64,000 nt of DNA from Bacillus sp. AFS001701. Lineage in GTDB: Bacteria > Bacillota > Bacilli > Bacillales > Bacillaceae_G. Positions 1 to 11,350 of the stretch are shown here, in pieces. A program made the position numbers and the translations under genes. The stretch lies in contig NZ_NTZO01000107.1 of the NCBI RefSeq assembly GCF_002559405.1, positions 1 to 64,000 on the forward strand. The letters run 5' to 3'. Each line of letters begins with the position of its first letter. The first letter of the stretch is position 1. The notes under the pieces are model-generated. The model made no database searches and was not told the DNA's origin. It worked only from the letters and a program-made list of their open reading frames with translations.

Positions 1-31
1 ACATATATATATATATACTGATAAAGAAAAA

Positions 32-116
32 TCGCCAATTGGCGAGCCTTTAGGTAAAGACAGAGAGAATATAGCACTTATATTTAATACCTAAAATTGA
101 AAAATACGTCAATTTT
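32..116. other. Inverted repeats upstream of the ctsR promoter
   Basis: Non-coding stretch at the window edge. It holds a palindrome around CGCCAATTGGCG (33-44), an 8-bp inverted repeat TTTAGGTA (49-56) / TACCTAAA (88-95), and an overlapping AAAATTG (93-99) / CAATTTT (110-116) stem followed by a short T-rich run. The last could be the terminator of whatever lies upstream. No gene is visible in positions 1-200, and a short AT dinucleotide run occupies 4-17. Confidence 0.4.
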
Positions 117-202
117 TCTTCTAGGCTACCAATTTATACAATTCTTAATGGTAAAAAGATTAAGAGCTGTATCGTTTGGAAAAAATGGTAAAGAGATAAT
201 AG

Positions 203-230
203 TTGAAATTTTTCATGAAAGGAATATAAT
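203..230 (+). promoter_or_regulatory. SigA-type promoter of the ctsR operon
   Basis: TTGAAA (203-208), 16-bp spacer, perfect TATAAT (225-230). It lies directly upstream of the CtsR operator and of ctsR, as expected for the autoregulated class III heat-shock operon. Confidence 0.75.
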
Positions 231-233
231 AAT

Positions 234-260
234 AGTCAAAGATAGTCAAAGTCAGTAAAG
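234..260 (+). promoter_or_regulatory. CtsR operator (heptad repeats)
   Basis: Two exact AGTCAAA heptads (234-240 and 244-250) separated by 3 nt, then a degenerate third heptad AGTAAAG (254-260) with the same 3-nt spacing. This matches the known CtsR tandem-heptad consensus (A/GGTCAAA NAN A/GGTCAAA). It starts 4 nt after the -10 box, so bound CtsR would block initiation. The third heptad runs into the ctsR ribosome binding site. Confidence 0.85.
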
Positions 261-271
261 GTGGTAAATAG

Positions 272-733
272 ATGAAGAATATATCAGATATTATTGAACA
301 ATATCTAATGCACTACTTTGACATATCTGATAAAGATTATGTCGAGATAAAAAGAAGTGAAATAGCAAATAAATTTGATTGTGTACCTTCTCAAATAAAT
401 TATGTAATTAATACTAGATTCACATTAGAAAGAGGATATGTAGTAGAAAGTAAACGCGGTGGTGGCGGGTATATTCGAATTATTAAAGTGCAATTTCATG
501 ATAAAGCGAGCGTGATTGATCAAATATTAAGTAGTTTTACTAACAATATTGCACAGTCTAGCTCGGAGGACTATATTCGTCTACTACTAGAAAAAAATGT
601 AATTACAGGGCGAGAAGCAAAAATGATGTTAAGTGTATTAGATCGTTCAGTAATAATGGTTAATTTGCCTTATCGAGACGAGTTAAGGGCAAGAATGTTT
701 AAGGCAATGCTAAGAAGCTTAAAGTATAAATAG
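272..733 (+). CDS. ctsR: CtsR, class III heat-shock repressor
   Basis: Winged-helix repressor of clpC, clpP, clpE and its own operon. Residues about 25-50 fit the helix-turn-helix and the glycine loop at G63-G66 (RGGGGYIRI) is the wing that acts as thermosensor in B. subtilis. R62, the arginine phosphorylated by McsB in the family, is present just before it. The C-terminal half is the ClpC/McsB-interacting dimerisation domain. Length 153 aa is normal. The ATG has the ribosome site AAAGGTGG (257-264). First gene of ctsR-mcsA-mcsB-clpC, repressed through its own operator at 234-260. Confidence 0.96.
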   Translation: MKNISDIIEQYLMHYFDISDKDYVEIKRSEIANKFDCVPSQINYVINTRFTLERGYVVESKRGGGGYIRIIKVQFHDKASVIDQILSSFTNNIAQSSSEDYIRLLLEKNVITGREAKMMLSVLDRSVIMVNLPYRDELRARMFKAMLRSLKYK

Positions 734-752
734 AATATGGAGGTTGCCCATA

Positions 753-1301
753 ATGATTTGTCAAGAATGTCAAGAACGTCCGGCAACATTACACTATTCT
801 AAAATTATTAATGGTGAGAAAACAGATATTCACTTATGTGAGAAATGCGCAAATGAATCGAACAATAAACATATTTTTTCTGAAATAGGTGGTTATTCTG
901 TAAATGATTTGTTAGCTGGATTGTTTAAAGGTAATACTGGTATTTATGAAATGAAGAAAAATAAATTTCATCAAGATTCCCAAATTGAATGTCCTAGATG
1001 TAAGATGACTTTTCAAAAGTTTACTAAAATTGGACGTTTAGGTTGTTCTACTTGTTATGAAACATTTAGGGATCAGATGAAACCAATTGTTAAAAGAATT
1101 CATAGCGGTAATGTATCGCATACAGGGAAAATACCTCAAAAGATTAATGGGGCAATCTCCTTGAAAAGGAAGTTACAAGACTTGAAATCTCAAATGAAAA
1201 ATTTTATTGATAAAGAAGATTTTGAGCAAGCAATTAAGATCCGGGATGAAATTCGTGAAATTGAGCAAGATTTACAAACCCTTCAAAAGGAGGTGGAGTA
1301 A
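753..1301 (+). CDS. mcsA: McsA, zinc-binding activator of McsB
   Basis: Adaptor that activates the arginine kinase McsB and helps regulate CtsR. Four CxxC pairs are visible (C3/C6, C29/C32, C80/C83, C98/C101), forming two zinc sites, followed by a C-terminal UVR-like helical region (about 142-175). The start is the ATG at 753, 9 nt after TGGAGG (738-743), rather than an in-frame TTG at 744: homologues begin MICQEC. 182 aa, close to the family length. Second gene of the CtsR operon. Confidence 0.95.
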   Translation: MICQECQERPATLHYSKIINGEKTDIHLCEKCANESNNKHIFSEIGGYSVNDLLAGLFKGNTGIYEMKKNKFHQDSQIECPRCKMTFQKFTKIGRLGCSTCYETFRDQMKPIVKRIHSGNVSHTGKIPQKINGAISLKRKLQDLKSQMKNFIDKEDFEQAIKIRDEIREIEQDLQTLQKEVE

Positions 1302-1306
1302 ATTAC

Positions 1307-2374
1307 ATGTCTATTAATCGAATTATTAATGAGGCCATCAGTCCATGGATGAAACAAGAAGGTCCAGATGATGATATCGTTTTAAGTAGTCGTATTAGAT
1401 TAGCTAGAAATTTCAGTGCATATTTGTATCCAGCTTTACTTAGTCAAGACAAGGCTAAAGAAATTTGTCATTTAGTTAAACATTATTTTGAAGGTAGTAC
1501 AGCTTTACCAAACGGACCTTTTGAATATATTGAAATTAATAAGTTAGAACCAGTAGAGAAAAGAGTATTAATTGAAAAACACTTAATAAGTCCTAATTTA
1601 GTTCAAGAGTCGGTACATGGTGCATGTATATTATCTCAGGATGAACAAATTAGTATTATGATCAATGAAGAAGACCATTTAAGAATTCAAGCTCTATTTC
1701 CAGGTTTACAACTTAGAGAGGCACATACTCAAGCGAATCATATTGATAATTATATAGAGAGTCAGCTTGAATATGCTTTTGATGAAACAATTGGTTATTT
1801 AACCAGCTGTCCTACTAATGTTGGTACCGGATTAAGGGCCTCAGTGATGATGCATCTTCCAGCACTAGTCATCACGAAACAATTTAACCGTTTAATTCCT
1901 ACTATTAATCAACTCGGTTTAGTAGTAAGAGGAATTTATGGTGAAGGTAGCGAAGCATTAGGTAATATCTTTCAGATTTCGAATCAAATAACTTTAGGGA
2001 AATCTGAAGAAGAAATAATTGAAGATTTAACGACAATTGTCCAACAACTGATCAAACACGAGAAATCAGCTAGAGACGCACTTGCCAGAACTTCTTTAAT
2101 TCTTTTAGAAGATCGAGTCTTTCGTTCTTTAGGTACATTGAAATACGGAAGAATAATAGAAACAAAGGAAAGTGCTAAGTGTTTATCAGATGTACAATTA
2201 GGGATTGATTTAGGTTTAATTGAAGGTTTATCTAAAAACTTTTTACATGAATTAATGATATTAACTCAACCAGGTATTTTACAACAGTATGTCGGTGATC
2301 AGCTTACTCCTGAAGAAAGGGATATTAAAAGAGCATCACTAATACGCGAAAGACTATCTAATAAAAATAACTAA
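1307..2374 (+). CDS. mcsB: McsB, protein arginine kinase
   Basis: Phosphorylates arginines on misfolded proteins and CtsR, marking substrates for ClpCP. It has the phosphagen-kinase fold: arginine-rich nucleotide-binding segment [10 protein letters not shown] (27-36) and the catalytic loop around C168 ([14 protein letters not shown]). The C-terminus has an RDxxRA phosphoarginine-pocket motif ([13 protein letters not shown]). 355 aa, full length. The strong ribosome site AAAGGAGGTGG (1286-1296) lies inside the 3' end of mcsA, so the two genes are tightly coupled. Confidence 0.95.
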   Translation: MSINRIINEAISPWMKQEGPDDDIVLSSRIRLARNFSAYLYPALLSQDKAKEICHLVKHYFEGSTALPNGPFEYIEINKLEPVEKRVLIEKHLISPNLVQESVHGACILSQDEQISIMINEEDHLRIQALFPGLQLREAHTQANHIDNYIESQLEYAFDETIGYLTSCPTNVGTGLRASVMMHLPALVITKQFNRLIPTINQLGLVVRGIYGEGSEALGNIFQISNQITLGKSEEEIIEDLTTIVQQLIKHEKSARDALARTSLILLEDRVFRSLGTLKYGRIIETKESAKCLSDVQLGIDLGLIEGLSKNFLHELMILTQPGILQQYVGDQLTPEERDIKRASLIRERLSNKNN

Positions 2375-2394
2375 TTATATGGGAGGAACCAATT

Positions 2395-4836
2395 ATGATG
2401 TTTGGTCGATTTACAGAACGTGCTCAAAAAGTATTAGCTCTTTCTCAAGAAGAGGCAATCCGAATTGGACACTCAAATATAGGTACAGAACATATTTTAC
2501 TAGGACTTGTTCGAGAAGGAGAAGGGATTGCTGCTAAAGCATTACTTGCACTTGGATTAAGCCCAGAGAAAGTACAACAAGAAGTAGAAACATTAATAGG
2601 ACGTGGCCAAGGAGTTGCTCAAACAGTACACTACACTCCTAGAGCTAAAAAAGTGATTGAATTATCAATGGATGAGGCTCGTAAATTAGGGCATTCATAT
2701 GTAGGAACAGAACACATCCTTTTAGGATTAATTCGAGAAGGAGAAGGTGTAGCAGCAAGAGTATTAAATAATCTTGGTGTTAGCTTAAATAAAGCTCGTC
2801 AACAAGTTCTTCAATTATTAGGTAGCAATGAAAGCTCGTCTAATCATCAAAATGGATCTGCTAATCAAGCAAACACACCGACATTAGACAGCTTAGCTCG
2901 TGATTTAACAGTATCGGCTAGAGAGGGTCGCTTAGATCCAGTAATCGGACGTGGTAAAGAAATTCAGCGAGTAATTGAAGTGTTAAGCCGACGCACTAAG
3001 AATAATCCAGTTTTAATTGGTGAGCCTGGTGTAGGTAAAACAGCTATTGCAGAAGGATTAGCTCAACAAATTGTTAATAATGAAGTACCAGAAATTTTAA
3101 GAGATAAACGAGTAATGACACTTGATATGGGTACTGTCGTAGCTGGTACTAAGTACCGTGGTGAATTTGAAGATCGTCTGAAAAAAGTAATGGACGAAAT
3201 TCGTCAAGCTGGTAATATTATTCTTTTCATTGATGAACTTCATACATTAATTGGTGCAGGTGGAGCGGAAGGTGCAATCGATGCATCTAACATCTTAAAG
3301 CCATCATTAGCACGTGGTGAACTACAATGCATCGGTGCAACAACAATTGATGAATACCGTAAATATATCGAAAAAGATGCTGCGTTAGAGCGTCGTTTCC
3401 AACCAATTCAAGTTGATCAGCCGAGTGTAGAGGAGTCAATTCAAATTCTACAAGGCTTACGTGACCGTTATGAGGCACATCATAGGGTATCAATTTCTGA
3501 TCAGGCAATTATTGAAGCTGTAAAACTATCTGATCGATATATTACAGACCGTTTCTTACCGGATAAAGCAATTGATGTTATTGATGAGGCAGGCTCTAAA
3601 GTACGACTACGTAGCTTTACAACACCGCCAAATTTAAAAGAATTAGAATTAAAATTAGAGGAAGTTCGTAAAGAGAAAGATGCAGCTGTTCAAAGTCAAG
3701 AATTTGAAAAAGCAGCATCATTAAGAGACTCAGAACAAAGATTACGTGAACAATTAGAAGATACGAAACGTCAATGGAAAGAGAAACAAGGTAAAGAAAA
3801 CTCTGAAGTAACTGTAGAGGATATAGCGAATGTTGTATCATCTTGGACGAATATTCCAGTTACAAAACTTGCTCAAACAGAGGCAGATAAACTGTTAAAT
3901 ATGGAAAGTGTTCTTCATAAACGAGTAATTGGTCAAGAAGAAGCAGTAGTAGCAGTTTCTAAAGCTGTAAGACGTGCAAGAGCTGGATTAAAAGATCCAA
4001 AACGTCCAATTGGTTCATTTATTTTCTTAGGTCCTACAGGGGTAGGTAAAACAGAGTTGGCTCGAGCGTTAGCTGAAACAATTTTCGGCGATGAAGATGC
4101 GATGATTCGTATTGATATGTCGGAGTATATGGAAAAACACGCAACATCTCGTTTAGTAGGAGCACCTCCAGGATATGTAGGATATGATGAAGGTGGTCAA
4201 TTGACTGAGAAAGTAAGACGTAAACCTTATTCAGTAATTCTATTAGATGAAATTGAGAAAGCTCATCCAGACGTATTTAATATCCTACTTCAAGTATTAG
4301 AAGACGGTCGATTAACTGATTCAAAAGGCCGCACAGTTGATTTTAGAAATACACTTGTTATTATGACATCAAACGTTGGAGCGAGTGCTTTAAAAACAAA
4401 TAAATATGTTGGATTCAATATTAACGATGGAGAAAAAGATTACAAAGATATGAAAGGAAAAGTATTGGAGGAACTGAAAAAAGCATTCCGTCCTGAATTC
4501 CTAAACCGTATCGATGAAACAATCGTCTTCCATTCATTAGAGAAGAAACATATTAAAGAAATTGTTCACCTAATGGTTAACAGCTTAACGAAGCGTTTAA
4601 AAGAACAAGAAATTGAACTAGAATTATCAGATGCAGCAATTGATAAAATTTCAGATGAAGGATTCGATGCTGAATACGGAGCTCGTCCATTAAGAAGAGC
4701 AATTCAAAAACAAGTAGAGGATCGTTTATCCGAAGAATTATTAAAAGGTAATGTTGAAAAAGGCCGAAAAGTTATTCTTGATGTAAAGGATAATGAATAT
4801 TTGATTAGAACAGCGGCTGAAACTGTAAATCAATAA
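2395..4836 (+). CDS. clpC: ClpC, Hsp100/AAA+ unfoldase
   Basis: Unfoldase that feeds ClpP and recognises phosphoarginine-tagged proteins via its N-domain. Order: two Clp N repeats (about 1-145), AAA1 with Walker [10 protein letters not shown], a coiled-coil middle domain (about 410-475), AAA2 with Walker [10 protein letters not shown] and Walker [11 protein letters not shown], then the C-terminal ClpB-D2-small domain. 813 aa, full length. Start ATGATG with GGGAGG upstream; homologues begin [12 protein letters not shown]. Last gene of the CtsR operon. Confidence 0.97.
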   Translation: MMFGRFTERAQKVLALSQEEAIRIGHSNIGTEHILLGLVREGEGIAAKALLALGLSPEKVQQEVETLIGRGQGVAQTVHYTPRAKKVIELSMDEARKLGHSYVGTEHILLGLIREGEGVAARVLNNLGVSLNKARQQVLQLLGSNESSSNHQNGSANQANTPTLDSLARDLTVSAREGRLDPVIGRGKEIQRVIEVLSRRTKNNPVLIGEPGVGKTAIAEGLAQQIVNNEVPEILRDKRVMTLDMGTVVAGTKYRGEFEDRLKKVMDEIRQAGNIILFIDELHTLIGAGGAEGAIDASNILKPSLARGELQCIGATTIDEYRKYIEKDAALERRFQPIQVDQPSVEESIQILQGLRDRYEAHHRVSISDQAIIEAVKLSDRYITDRFLPDKAIDVIDEAGSKVRLRSFTTPPNLKELELKLEEVRKEKDAAVQSQEFEKAASLRDSEQRLREQLEDTKRQWKEKQGKENSEVTVEDIANVVSSWTNIPVTKLAQTEADKLLNMESVLHKRVIGQEEAVVAVSKAVRRARAGLKDPKRPIGSFIFLGPTGVGKTELARALAETIFGDEDAMIRIDMSEYMEKHATSRLVGAPPGYVGYDEGGQLTEKVRRKPYSVILLDEIEKAHPDVFNILLQVLEDGRLTDSKGRTVDFRNTLVIMTSNVGASALKTNKYVGFNINDGEKDYKDMKGKVLEELKKAFRPEFLNRIDETIVFHSLEKKHIKEIVHLMVNSLTKRLKEQEIELELSDAAIDKISDEGFDAEYGARPLRRAIQKQVEDRLSEELLKGNVEKGRKVILDVKDNEYLIRTAAETVNQ

Positions 4837-4875
4837 GCAATTACAAAGTTCATACCTTTTATGAAGGATAATTGA

Positions 4876-4930
4876 ACAAATTAATTGTAAAGTTATCTAA
4901 TTTGTGAAAAAGGGCGTGAAGCCCTTTTTC
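4876..4930 (+). terminator. Terminator after clpC
   Basis: AAAAAGGGC (4907-4915), 5-nt loop, GCCCTTTTTC (4921-4930): a typical rho-independent terminator. It is preceded by a second 8-bp inverted repeat, ACAAATTA (4876-4883) / TAATTTGT (4898-4905), which may form an upstream hairpin. Confidence 0.85.
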
Positions 4931-4952
4931 TTATATCAAAAAAGCGTTAGGA

Positions 4953-4981
4953 TAGACTTAGAATACATACTCTATTAATAT
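4953..4981 (+). promoter_or_regulatory. Candidate radA promoter
   Basis: TAGACT (4953-4958), 17 bp, TAATAT (4976-4981). Weak match to SigA, but it sits between the clpC terminator and radA, where a promoter is expected. Confidence 0.35.
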
Positions 4982-5015
4982 AGAAAATCATAGTAACAAA
5001 AGAGGTACTATACAT

Positions 5016-6395
5016 ATGGCTAAAAAAAATAAAACGAAATTCGTTTGTCAGTCTTGTGGATATGAATCAGTTAAGTGGATTGGAAAGTGTCCTGCATGTA
5101 ACGAGTGGAATACAATGGTTGAGTTTATAGAACAGCCTGCTAGTTCAAGAAGGCTAACATTTAATACAAACGCAACAGTAGAAGGAACGAAACCAATTTC
5201 AATCATGGAAGTGGAAATTGGCACTGAAACTCGTATCGAAACCTCATTCGATGAGTTTAACCGGGTTTTAGGTGGCGGTATCGTTTTAGGTTCGTTGGTG
5301 TTAATTGGTGGTGACCCGGGAATTGGTAAGTCGACAATGCTCTTACAGGTTTCCTCACAATTGGCTAAAAAGGACCATAAAGTTTTATATGTTTCAGGTG
5401 AAGAATCTCAGAAGCAAATAAAATTAAGAGCAGAACGACTAGGTGTCGCTACACAAAACTTATATGTTTTATCCGAGACAGATTTGTCTTATATTGCTCG
5501 ATATATGGATGAGATGTCACCTGATTTTGTTGTAATTGATTCGATTCAAACAATCTATTTACAAGAAGTAACATCTGCTCCTGGTAGTGTTTCACAAGTA
5601 CGAGAGTGTACTTCAGAATTAATGAAAATCGCGAAAACAAAAGGTATCCCAATCTTTATAGTAGGGCATGTGACAAAAGAGGGATCAATTGCTGGCCCAC
5701 GTTTACTGGAACATATGGTAGATGCAGTATTATATTTTGAGGGTGAAAGACATCATACATATCGAATATTAAGGGCAGTTAAAAATCGTTTTGGATCTAC
5801 TAATGAAACTGGTATTTTTGAGATGAAAGAGTTAGGATTAGTGGAAGTGCTGAATCCATCTGAAATATTCTTAGAAGAGAGACCTTATGGAGTAGCAGGT
5901 TCAACTGTTGTTGCTTCTATGGAAGGTACTAGACCTGTATTAGTTGAACTACAAGCACTTGTCTCTCCAACGAGCTTTGGAAATGCAAGACGAATGGCAA
6001 CTGGTATAGATCATAATAGAGTATCGTTAATTATGGCTGTATTAGAAAAGAGAATGGGCCTTTTATTACAAAATCAAGATGCTTATTTAAAGGTTGCCGG
6101 AGGACTGAAGTTAGATGAGCCAGCGGTGGACTTAGCTGTTGCGGTAAGTATAGCATCAAGCTTTCAAGATAAACCTACTAATCCAACAGATGTAGTAATA
6201 GGTGAGATCGGTTTAACAGGAGAAGTTCGAAGGGTATCAAGAATAGAGCAAAGAGTACAAGAAGCAGCTAAACTTGGATTTAAAAGAGCAATAATTCCAT
6301 CAAAAAATATTGGAGGATGGAGTTTTCCTGAAGGAATGGAAATAATAGGTATTAATACAGTACATGAAGCATTAAAATACGTGTTAGGAGGGTAG
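5016..6395 (+). CDS. radA: RadA, DNA repair/recombination ATPase
   Basis: RecA-like ATPase that promotes branch migration in recombination and transformation. A four-cysteine zinc finger (C11, C14, C25, C28) is followed by the RecA core with Walker [10 protein letters not shown] (about 93-101), the RadA-specific motif KNRFG (about 255), and a C-terminal Lon-protease-like domain. 459 aa, full length. It ends 2 nt before disA, so the two are co-transcribed; RadA and DisA are functional partners in B. subtilis. Confidence 0.96.
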   Translation: MAKKNKTKFVCQSCGYESVKWIGKCPACNEWNTMVEFIEQPASSRRLTFNTNATVEGTKPISIMEVEIGTETRIETSFDEFNRVLGGGIVLGSLVLIGGDPGIGKSTMLLQVSSQLAKKDHKVLYVSGEESQKQIKLRAERLGVATQNLYVLSETDLSYIARYMDEMSPDFVVIDSIQTIYLQEVTSAPGSVSQVRECTSELMKIAKTKGIPIFIVGHVTKEGSIAGPRLLEHMVDAVLYFEGERHHTYRILRAVKNRFGSTNETGIFEMKELGLVEVLNPSEIFLEERPYGVAGSTVVASMEGTRPVLVELQALVSPTSFGNARRMATGIDHNRVSLIMAVLEKRMGLLLQNQDAYLKVAGGLKLDEPAVDLAVAVSIASSFQDKPTNPTDVVIGEIGLTGEVRRVSRIEQRVQEAAKLGFKRAIIPSKNIGGWSFPEGMEIIGINTVHEALKYVLGG

Positions 6396-6397
6396 AG

Positions 6398-7471
6398 ATG
6401 GAGGATCAAAAACAAAAAGCTAAATCAATGTTACCAGTTTTAGAAATGATTGCTCCAGGTACACCATTGCGTGATGGCATTGATAATGTACTTAGAGCAC
6501 AGACTGGTGGATTAATTGTACTTGGCTTTAATGATGAAACAAAAGAAATGGTCGATGGTGGTTTTCATATTAATGACCCTTTCTCTCCAGCTAGCTTATA
6601 TGAATTAGCAAAAATGGATGGAGCACTCATTTTAAATGAAACAGGGTCAAAAATCCTGTTAGCAAATGCACAATTAATACCAGATCAATCAATCTTTACA
6701 AAAGAAACTGGTATGCGTCATCGAACTGCAGAACGAGTATCAAGACAGACAGGAAACTTAGTAATTGCTATTTCGCAAAGGCGTAATGTTATTACCTTAT
6801 ATAAAGGTAATTTGCGCTATACACTGCGAGATATTGGCGTAATTTTAACAAAAGCTAATCAGGCGATTCAGACTCTTGAAAAATATAAAATTGTGTGGAA
6901 TCAAGGGATTACCTCACTTAGTATTTTAGAATTTGAAGAGCTAGTTACATTATTTGAAGTTGTAAATGTTTTACATAGTGTTGAAATGGTTCTTCGAATT
7001 AAAAATGAAATTAATAACTATGTAATTGAGCTTGGTGATGAGGGACGACTGATTGAATTACAGTTAATTGAGATTATTTCGGACCTTGAGGAGGAGGCAT
7101 TACTTTTAATAAAGGATTATCATTATAGTAAGGAACAAGATCCTAAAAGTATTTTGCAAAAACTCCAAGAACTGGCAAATGAAGAATTGTTAGAGGATCA
7201 TGCCATTATTAAATTGCTAGGTTATCCGAATAACACAAATCTTGAGGAAATGGTAGAGCCTAGAGGCTATCGTATGTTAATGAAAATCTCTAGACTTCCG
7301 CCGCTAGTGATTGAAAATTTAACACAGCGATTTAAGCACCTTAAAGGGATCTACAAAGCTACTCTTGCTGAGTTAGATGATGTTGATGGAATTGGTGAAA
7401 TTCGTGCAAAAAAAATCAAAGAAGGATTAAAACGAATTCAGGAGCAACTGTATATCAATAGACATAACTAA
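6398..7471 (+). CDS. disA: DisA, DNA-integrity-scanning diadenylate cyclase
   Basis: Makes c-di-AMP from two ATP and scans chromosomal DNA for branched structures. The N-terminal DAC domain carries the DGA motif (D74-A76) and the RHR motif (R107-R109); a helical spine follows and a C-terminal helix-hairpin-helix domain ([15 protein letters not shown]) binds DNA. 357 aa. ATG at 6398 with the ribosome site inside the radA end (GGAGGG). Confidence 0.96.
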   Translation: MEDQKQKAKSMLPVLEMIAPGTPLRDGIDNVLRAQTGGLIVLGFNDETKEMVDGGFHINDPFSPASLYELAKMDGALILNETGSKILLANAQLIPDQSIFTKETGMRHRTAERVSRQTGNLVIAISQRRNVITLYKGNLRYTLRDIGVILTKANQAIQTLEKYKIVWNQGITSLSILEFEELVTLFEVVNVLHSVEMVLRIKNEINNYVIELGDEGRLIELQLIEIISDLEEEALLLIKDYHYSKEQDPKSILQKLQELANEELLEDHAIIKLLGYPNNTNLEEMVEPRGYRMLMKISRLPPLVIENLTQRFKHLKGIYKATLAELDDVDGIGEIRAKKIKEGLKRIQEQLYINRHN

Positions 7472-7520
7472 GTTATTTCGTCTAAGATAGAGTTATTATT
7501 TATTTAAAGGAGGTGGCGAA

Positions 7521-8591
7521 TTGATAAAGAGGATCGTTCAAGTTATTTATATTTTTGTCGGAAGTACTTTAGGTTTAGTACTTTTTCCACTATTAGATAA
7601 ACTGTTAAAAACAGAGTTACCTAATATTTTGCATAATTCTTATGTGCAAGCTTTAAGTGGAGCAGTGATCTTTTTTATTTTATCGCTTTGGTTAGTTGAT
7701 CCAACAGTAACGTTTATCAAGTATATTGAGGAGAAATTATTAAAAGCTCCTATTTCAATGATTTTGTTTGGTAGTTTAGGACTTGTTTTTGGACTTATTC
7801 TGGCATTTCTTATTTCATTGCCAATTGACTCAATTAGATTACAGTATGTTTCATCAATTATTCAAATAGTTGTTACGATTTTATTAGGATATTTAGGTTT
7901 TCAAGTTGGGATTAAAAAGAGAGAAGAATTATTGAGTTTATTTACTTTATCTTCAAAGGCCAAGAAAAAGGCTGCTGAAGAGCAAGATGCATCATTCGAT
8001 ATTCCAGTTAAAATTTTAGATACTAGTGTAATCATTGATGGTCGTATTGCTGATATATGCCAAACTGGATTCATAGAAGGAACAATTGTGATTCCACAAT
8101 TTGTATTAGCAGAATTACAATATATAGCTGATTCCTCAGATACGTTAAAACGAAATAGAGGTCGAAGAGGATTAGATATTCTAAACAGAATTCAAAAAGA
8201 GCTAGCTATGAAAGTTGAAATCTACGAAGGGGATTTTGAAGATGTCCCTGAAGTAGATGCTAAATTAGTAAAGCTTACTAAATTAAAAAATGGTATTTTA
8301 GTGACAAATGACTTTAATTTAAATAAAGTAAGTGAACTTCAGCAAATTAAAGTTTGGAATATTAACGATCTAGCAAATGCAATTAAACCAGTAGTATTAC
8401 CTGGGGAAGTATTAACTGCTTTTGTAGTAAAAGAAGGTAAAGAAAAATTACAAGGTGTTGCATATTTAGACGATGGTACAATGATCGTTGTAGAAGACGG
8501 TAAAGAATCAATTGGTAAACGAGTAGAGACAGTCGTTACGAGCGTGCTACAAACTTCTGCTGGTCGTATGATTTTTGCAAAAGTAAAGTAG
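7521..8591 (+). CDS. yacL: YacL, membrane PIN/TRAM-domain protein
   Basis: Four N-terminal membrane segments (about 5-25, 42-59, 78-100, 109-129), then a cytoplasmic PIN nuclease domain beginning ILDTSVIIDGR (acidic D167, D173) and a C-terminal TRAM domain (about 288-356). A conserved Bacillus membrane-anchored putative RNase whose substrate is not established. The start is a TTG at 7521 preceded by AAGGAGGTGG (7507-7515); no nearer ATG fits. Lies between disA and ispD as in B. subtilis. Confidence 0.9.
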   Translation: MIKRIVQVIYIFVGSTLGLVLFPLLDKLLKTELPNILHNSYVQALSGAVIFFILSLWLVDPTVTFIKYIEEKLLKAPISMILFGSLGLVFGLILAFLISLPIDSIRLQYVSSIIQIVVTILLGYLGFQVGIKKREELLSLFTLSSKAKKKAAEEQDASFDIPVKILDTSVIIDGRIADICQTGFIEGTIVIPQFVLAELQYIADSSDTLKRNRGRRGLDILNRIQKELAMKVEIYEGDFEDVPEVDAKLVKLTKLKNGILVTNDFNLNKVSELQQIKVWNINDLANAIKPVVLPGEVLTAFVVKEGKEKLQGVAYLDDGTMIVVEDGKESIGKRVETVVTSVLQTSAGRMIFAKVK

Positions 8592-8611
8592 GTTAGAGGG
8601 GTATACGTAAA

Positions 8612-9298
8612 ATGCAATATAAGGTCATCATTCCAGCAGCGGGTTCTGGCTCTCGAATGGGTGCAGGCTATAATAAATTATTTCTAAAAATAATTAGCTC
8701 ACCAATTATTGAATTAACTTTAAAAGTATTTGGCGAAGATCATCGTTGCAATGAGATTATCTTACCGATTAAAGAATCTGAAAAACAGTTCTTTGAAACT
8801 TTAAATTTGCCAAGCTTTATTCAAAATAAAATAACCTATGTAAAAGGTGGAGCAGAAAGACAAGAAAGTGTTTATAATGGTTTAGTTTCAATTAAGGATA
8901 CTGAAAGTTTTATTTTAGTACACGATGGGGCGAGACCTTTTGTAACAAATGCAGTGATTGAGCGGATTCTAGAAAAGATGAATGAACATGAGGCAGTCAT
9001 CTGTGCTGTTCCAATAAAAGATACAATAAAGAAAGTTATTGATCAAGAAGTCGTTGAAACAATTGATCGTTCTACACTTTGGGGAGTACAGACTCCCCAA
9101 GCTTTTACATACAAATGCTTAATAGAAGCACATCAAAAAGCAATCGAAAATGGTTATTTAGGAACTGATGATGCTAGCTTAGTTGAATGGAACGGAAGTA
9201 AAGTTTTTGTAGTAAATGGAGATTATAACAATATTAAAGTAACAACTAAAGAAGATTTGTTTTTTGCTGAAACAATCTATGAACAATATAGAGGTTAG
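8612..9298 (+). CDS. ispD: IspD, CDP-methylerythritol synthase
   Basis: Couples MEP with CTP in the non-mevalonate isoprenoid pathway. The nucleotide-binding GSGSRMG loop (11-17) with K22, the DGARPF motif and the late TGTDDAS-like segment are all present. 228 aa, full length. Weak ribosome site (AGAGGGG). Followed 11 nt later by ispF, which acts two steps later in the same pathway. Confidence 0.95.
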   Translation: MQYKVIIPAAGSGSRMGAGYNKLFLKIISSPIIELTLKVFGEDHRCNEIILPIKESEKQFFETLNLPSFIQNKITYVKGGAERQESVYNGLVSIKDTESFILVHDGARPFVTNAVIERILEKMNEHEAVICAVPIKDTIKKVIDQEVVETIDRSTLWGVQTPQAFTYKCLIEAHQKAIENGYLGTDDASLVEWNGSKVFVVNGDYNNIKVTTKEDLFFAETIYEQYRG

Positions 9299-9309
9299 AA
9301 GGTGTTTAC

Positions 9310-9789
9310 ATGTTTAGAATTGGACAAGGGTTTGATGTTCACGCTTTTGCGGAAAATCGCCCGTTAATTATTGGTGGAATTGAAATCCCATACGAATTAG
9401 GTTTATTAGGTCATTCTGATGCCGATGTTCTTCTTCATACAATATCGGATGCATTACTAGGGGCTATTGGTGAAGGAGATATAGGTAGACATTTCCCGGA
9501 TACGGATCCAGCTTTTAAAGATGCTGATTCAGCAAAACTACTTCAACACGTATTTCATATTGTTAAGGATAAAGGCTATGAGTTAGTTAACGCGGATTGT
9601 ACGATTATTGCTCAAGCGCCTAAAATGGCACCATATATCCAAGTAATGAGAGAGCGAATTGCAGAACTGCTTGAAACGACATCTGATTGTATTAATGTTA
9701 AAGCAACAACAACTGAAAAATTAGGTTTTACAGGAAGAAAAGAAGGAATTGCATCCCAAGCGGTTGTATTGTTACAAAAGAAGGCTTAA
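9310..9789 (+). CDS. ispF: IspF, MECDP synthase
   Basis: Makes 2-C-methyl-D-erythritol 2,4-cyclodiphosphate. The zinc ligands of GFDVHAF and [10 protein letters not shown] and the C-terminal [11 protein letters not shown] signature are present. 159 aa, normal length for the trimeric enzyme. Co-transcribed with ispD. Confidence 0.96.
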   Translation: MFRIGQGFDVHAFAENRPLIIGGIEIPYELGLLGHSDADVLLHTISDALLGAIGEGDIGRHFPDTDPAFKDADSAKLLQHVFHIVKDKGYELVNADCTIIAQAPKMAPYIQVMRERIAELLETTSDCINVKATTTEKLGFTGRKEGIASQAVVLLQKKA

Positions 9790-9831
9790 ACTAATAAAGT
9801 ATATTAATTATTCAGTGGAGAGTGTCTATAA

Positions 9832-11292
9832 ATGTCAAATAGAGTAAGAGTTCGTTATGCCCCTAGTCCGACAGGTCATTTACATATTGGAAATGCACGT
9901 ACAGCATTATACGTATATTTATTTGCTAAGCATTTTAACGGTGATATGGTATTACGTATTGAAGATACTGATATTGAACGTAATGTTGAAGGTGGCGAAG
10001 AAAGCCAAGCGAAATATTTACACTGGTTAGGTATTGATTGGGATGAGGGTCCAGATAAAGGTGGGGAGTACGGTCCTTATCGTCAGCTAGAAAGATTAGA
10101 CTTATACAAACAATATGCTAATGAATTAATTGAGAACGGTCATGCGTACAAGTGCTATTGTACAGAGGAAGAACTTGCAGCGGAACGTGAAGCACAATTA
10201 GCGGCTGGTCATCCAACTACACGTTATAGTGGAAAATGCCGTCATTTATCAGCTGAAGAAAGAGCTGCAAAAGAAGCAGCAGGTGCAGAACACACTATTC
10301 GTTTTGCAGTACCAGCAAATGATACGTATGAGTGGGAAGATATCGTTCGTGGAAATATTAAATTTGAATCAAAAGATATCGGTGACTGGGTTCTTGTTAA
10401 AAAGAATGGAATCGCTACTTATAACTACGCGGTAGTAGTTGACGATGCATTAATGAAGATTAGTCACGTACTACGCGGTGAAGAGCATATTTCTAATACT
10501 CCTAAACAAATAATGGTATATCGTGCATTAAATTGGGATGCTCCAGATTTTGGTCATATGGCAGTAATTGTGAACGAAAACCGTAAAAAGCTTTCAAAAC
10601 GTGACGAATCTGTATTACAATTTATTGAACAATATCAAAATCTTGGTTACTTACCAGAAGCGTTATTTAACTTTATTGCTCTTCTTGGTTGGTCACCAGT
10701 TGGTGAAGAAGAAATTTTCAGCAAGGATGAATTTATTAAGATTTTCGATCCTAGCCGTTTAAGCTCTGCTCCTGCTATGTTTGATAAGCAAAAATTAACT
10801 TGGATTAACAACCGATATATTAAAGAGCAACCATTAGAAAAAGTAGTAGAAATTTCATTACCACATCTAATTAAAGCTGGTTTTGTAAGTGAAGAACGCA
10901 CTGCAGATGAAAATCTGTGGGTTACAAATCTAGTAGCTTTATATCAAGACCAAATGAGCTTTGGTGCTGAAATTGTAGAATTATCAAGCTTATTCTTCAA
11001 AGAAGTATTAACATTCGGTGAAGAAGAGCAAGCTGTTATTTCTGAAGAGCAAGTGAAGGAAGTACTTTCAGCATTAGTTGAAGAACTTAAAGCTTCTGAA
11101 GAATTTACAGTTGATTCAATTAAAGCTGCAATGAAATCAGTACAAAAGTCAACTGGACAAAAAGGCAAAAAGTTATTTATGCCAATTCGTGTTGCAACTA
11201 CTGGTCAATGCCATGGTCCTGAATTACCAGCAGCGATGACTTTATTAGGAAAAGAAAAAGTTATTGCTCGTTTACAACAAATAATTGGTTAA
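9832..11292 (+). CDS. gltX: Glutamyl-tRNA synthetase
   Basis: Class I synthetase that charges tRNA-Glu (non-discriminating in Bacillus, also charging tRNA-Gln for later amidation). The HIGH motif is [10 protein letters not shown] near the N-terminus, and the KMSKS loop is KLSKRDE. The C-terminal anticodon-binding region is complete at 486 aa. Lies between ispF and the cysteine T-box, the canonical Bacillus order. Confidence 0.96.
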   Translation: MSNRVRVRYAPSPTGHLHIGNARTALYVYLFAKHFNGDMVLRIEDTDIERNVEGGEESQAKYLHWLGIDWDEGPDKGGEYGPYRQLERLDLYKQYANELIENGHAYKCYCTEEELAAEREAQLAAGHPTTRYSGKCRHLSAEERAAKEAAGAEHTIRFAVPANDTYEWEDIVRGNIKFESKDIGDWVLVKKNGIATYNYAVVVDDALMKISHVLRGEEHISNTPKQIMVYRALNWDAPDFGHMAVIVNENRKKLSKRDESVLQFIEQYQNLGYLPEALFNFIALLGWSPVGEEEIFSKDEFIKIFDPSRLSSAPAMFDKQKLTWINNRYIKEQPLEKVVEISLPHLIKAGFVSEERTADENLWVTNLVALYQDQMSFGAEIVELSSLFFKEVLTFGEEEQAVISEEQVKEVLSALVEELKASEEFTVDSIKAAMKSVQKSTGQKGKKLFMPIRVATTGQCHGPELPAAMTLLGKEKVIARLQQIIG

Positions 11293-11350
11293 CATTTTGA
11301 TTAATTTGTAATATATATAAGTAATATTCATATAGGTAAAATGTTGATAG

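Noticed and set aside
4-17. AT dinucleotide run at the window edge
   Set aside because: Seven repeats in AT-rich intergenic DNA; no evidence of function.
11291-11345. AACATTTT/AAAATGTT inverted repeat just after gltX
   Set aside because: AT-only ends with a 39-nt gap; could arise by chance, and no T run or promoter role was clear.
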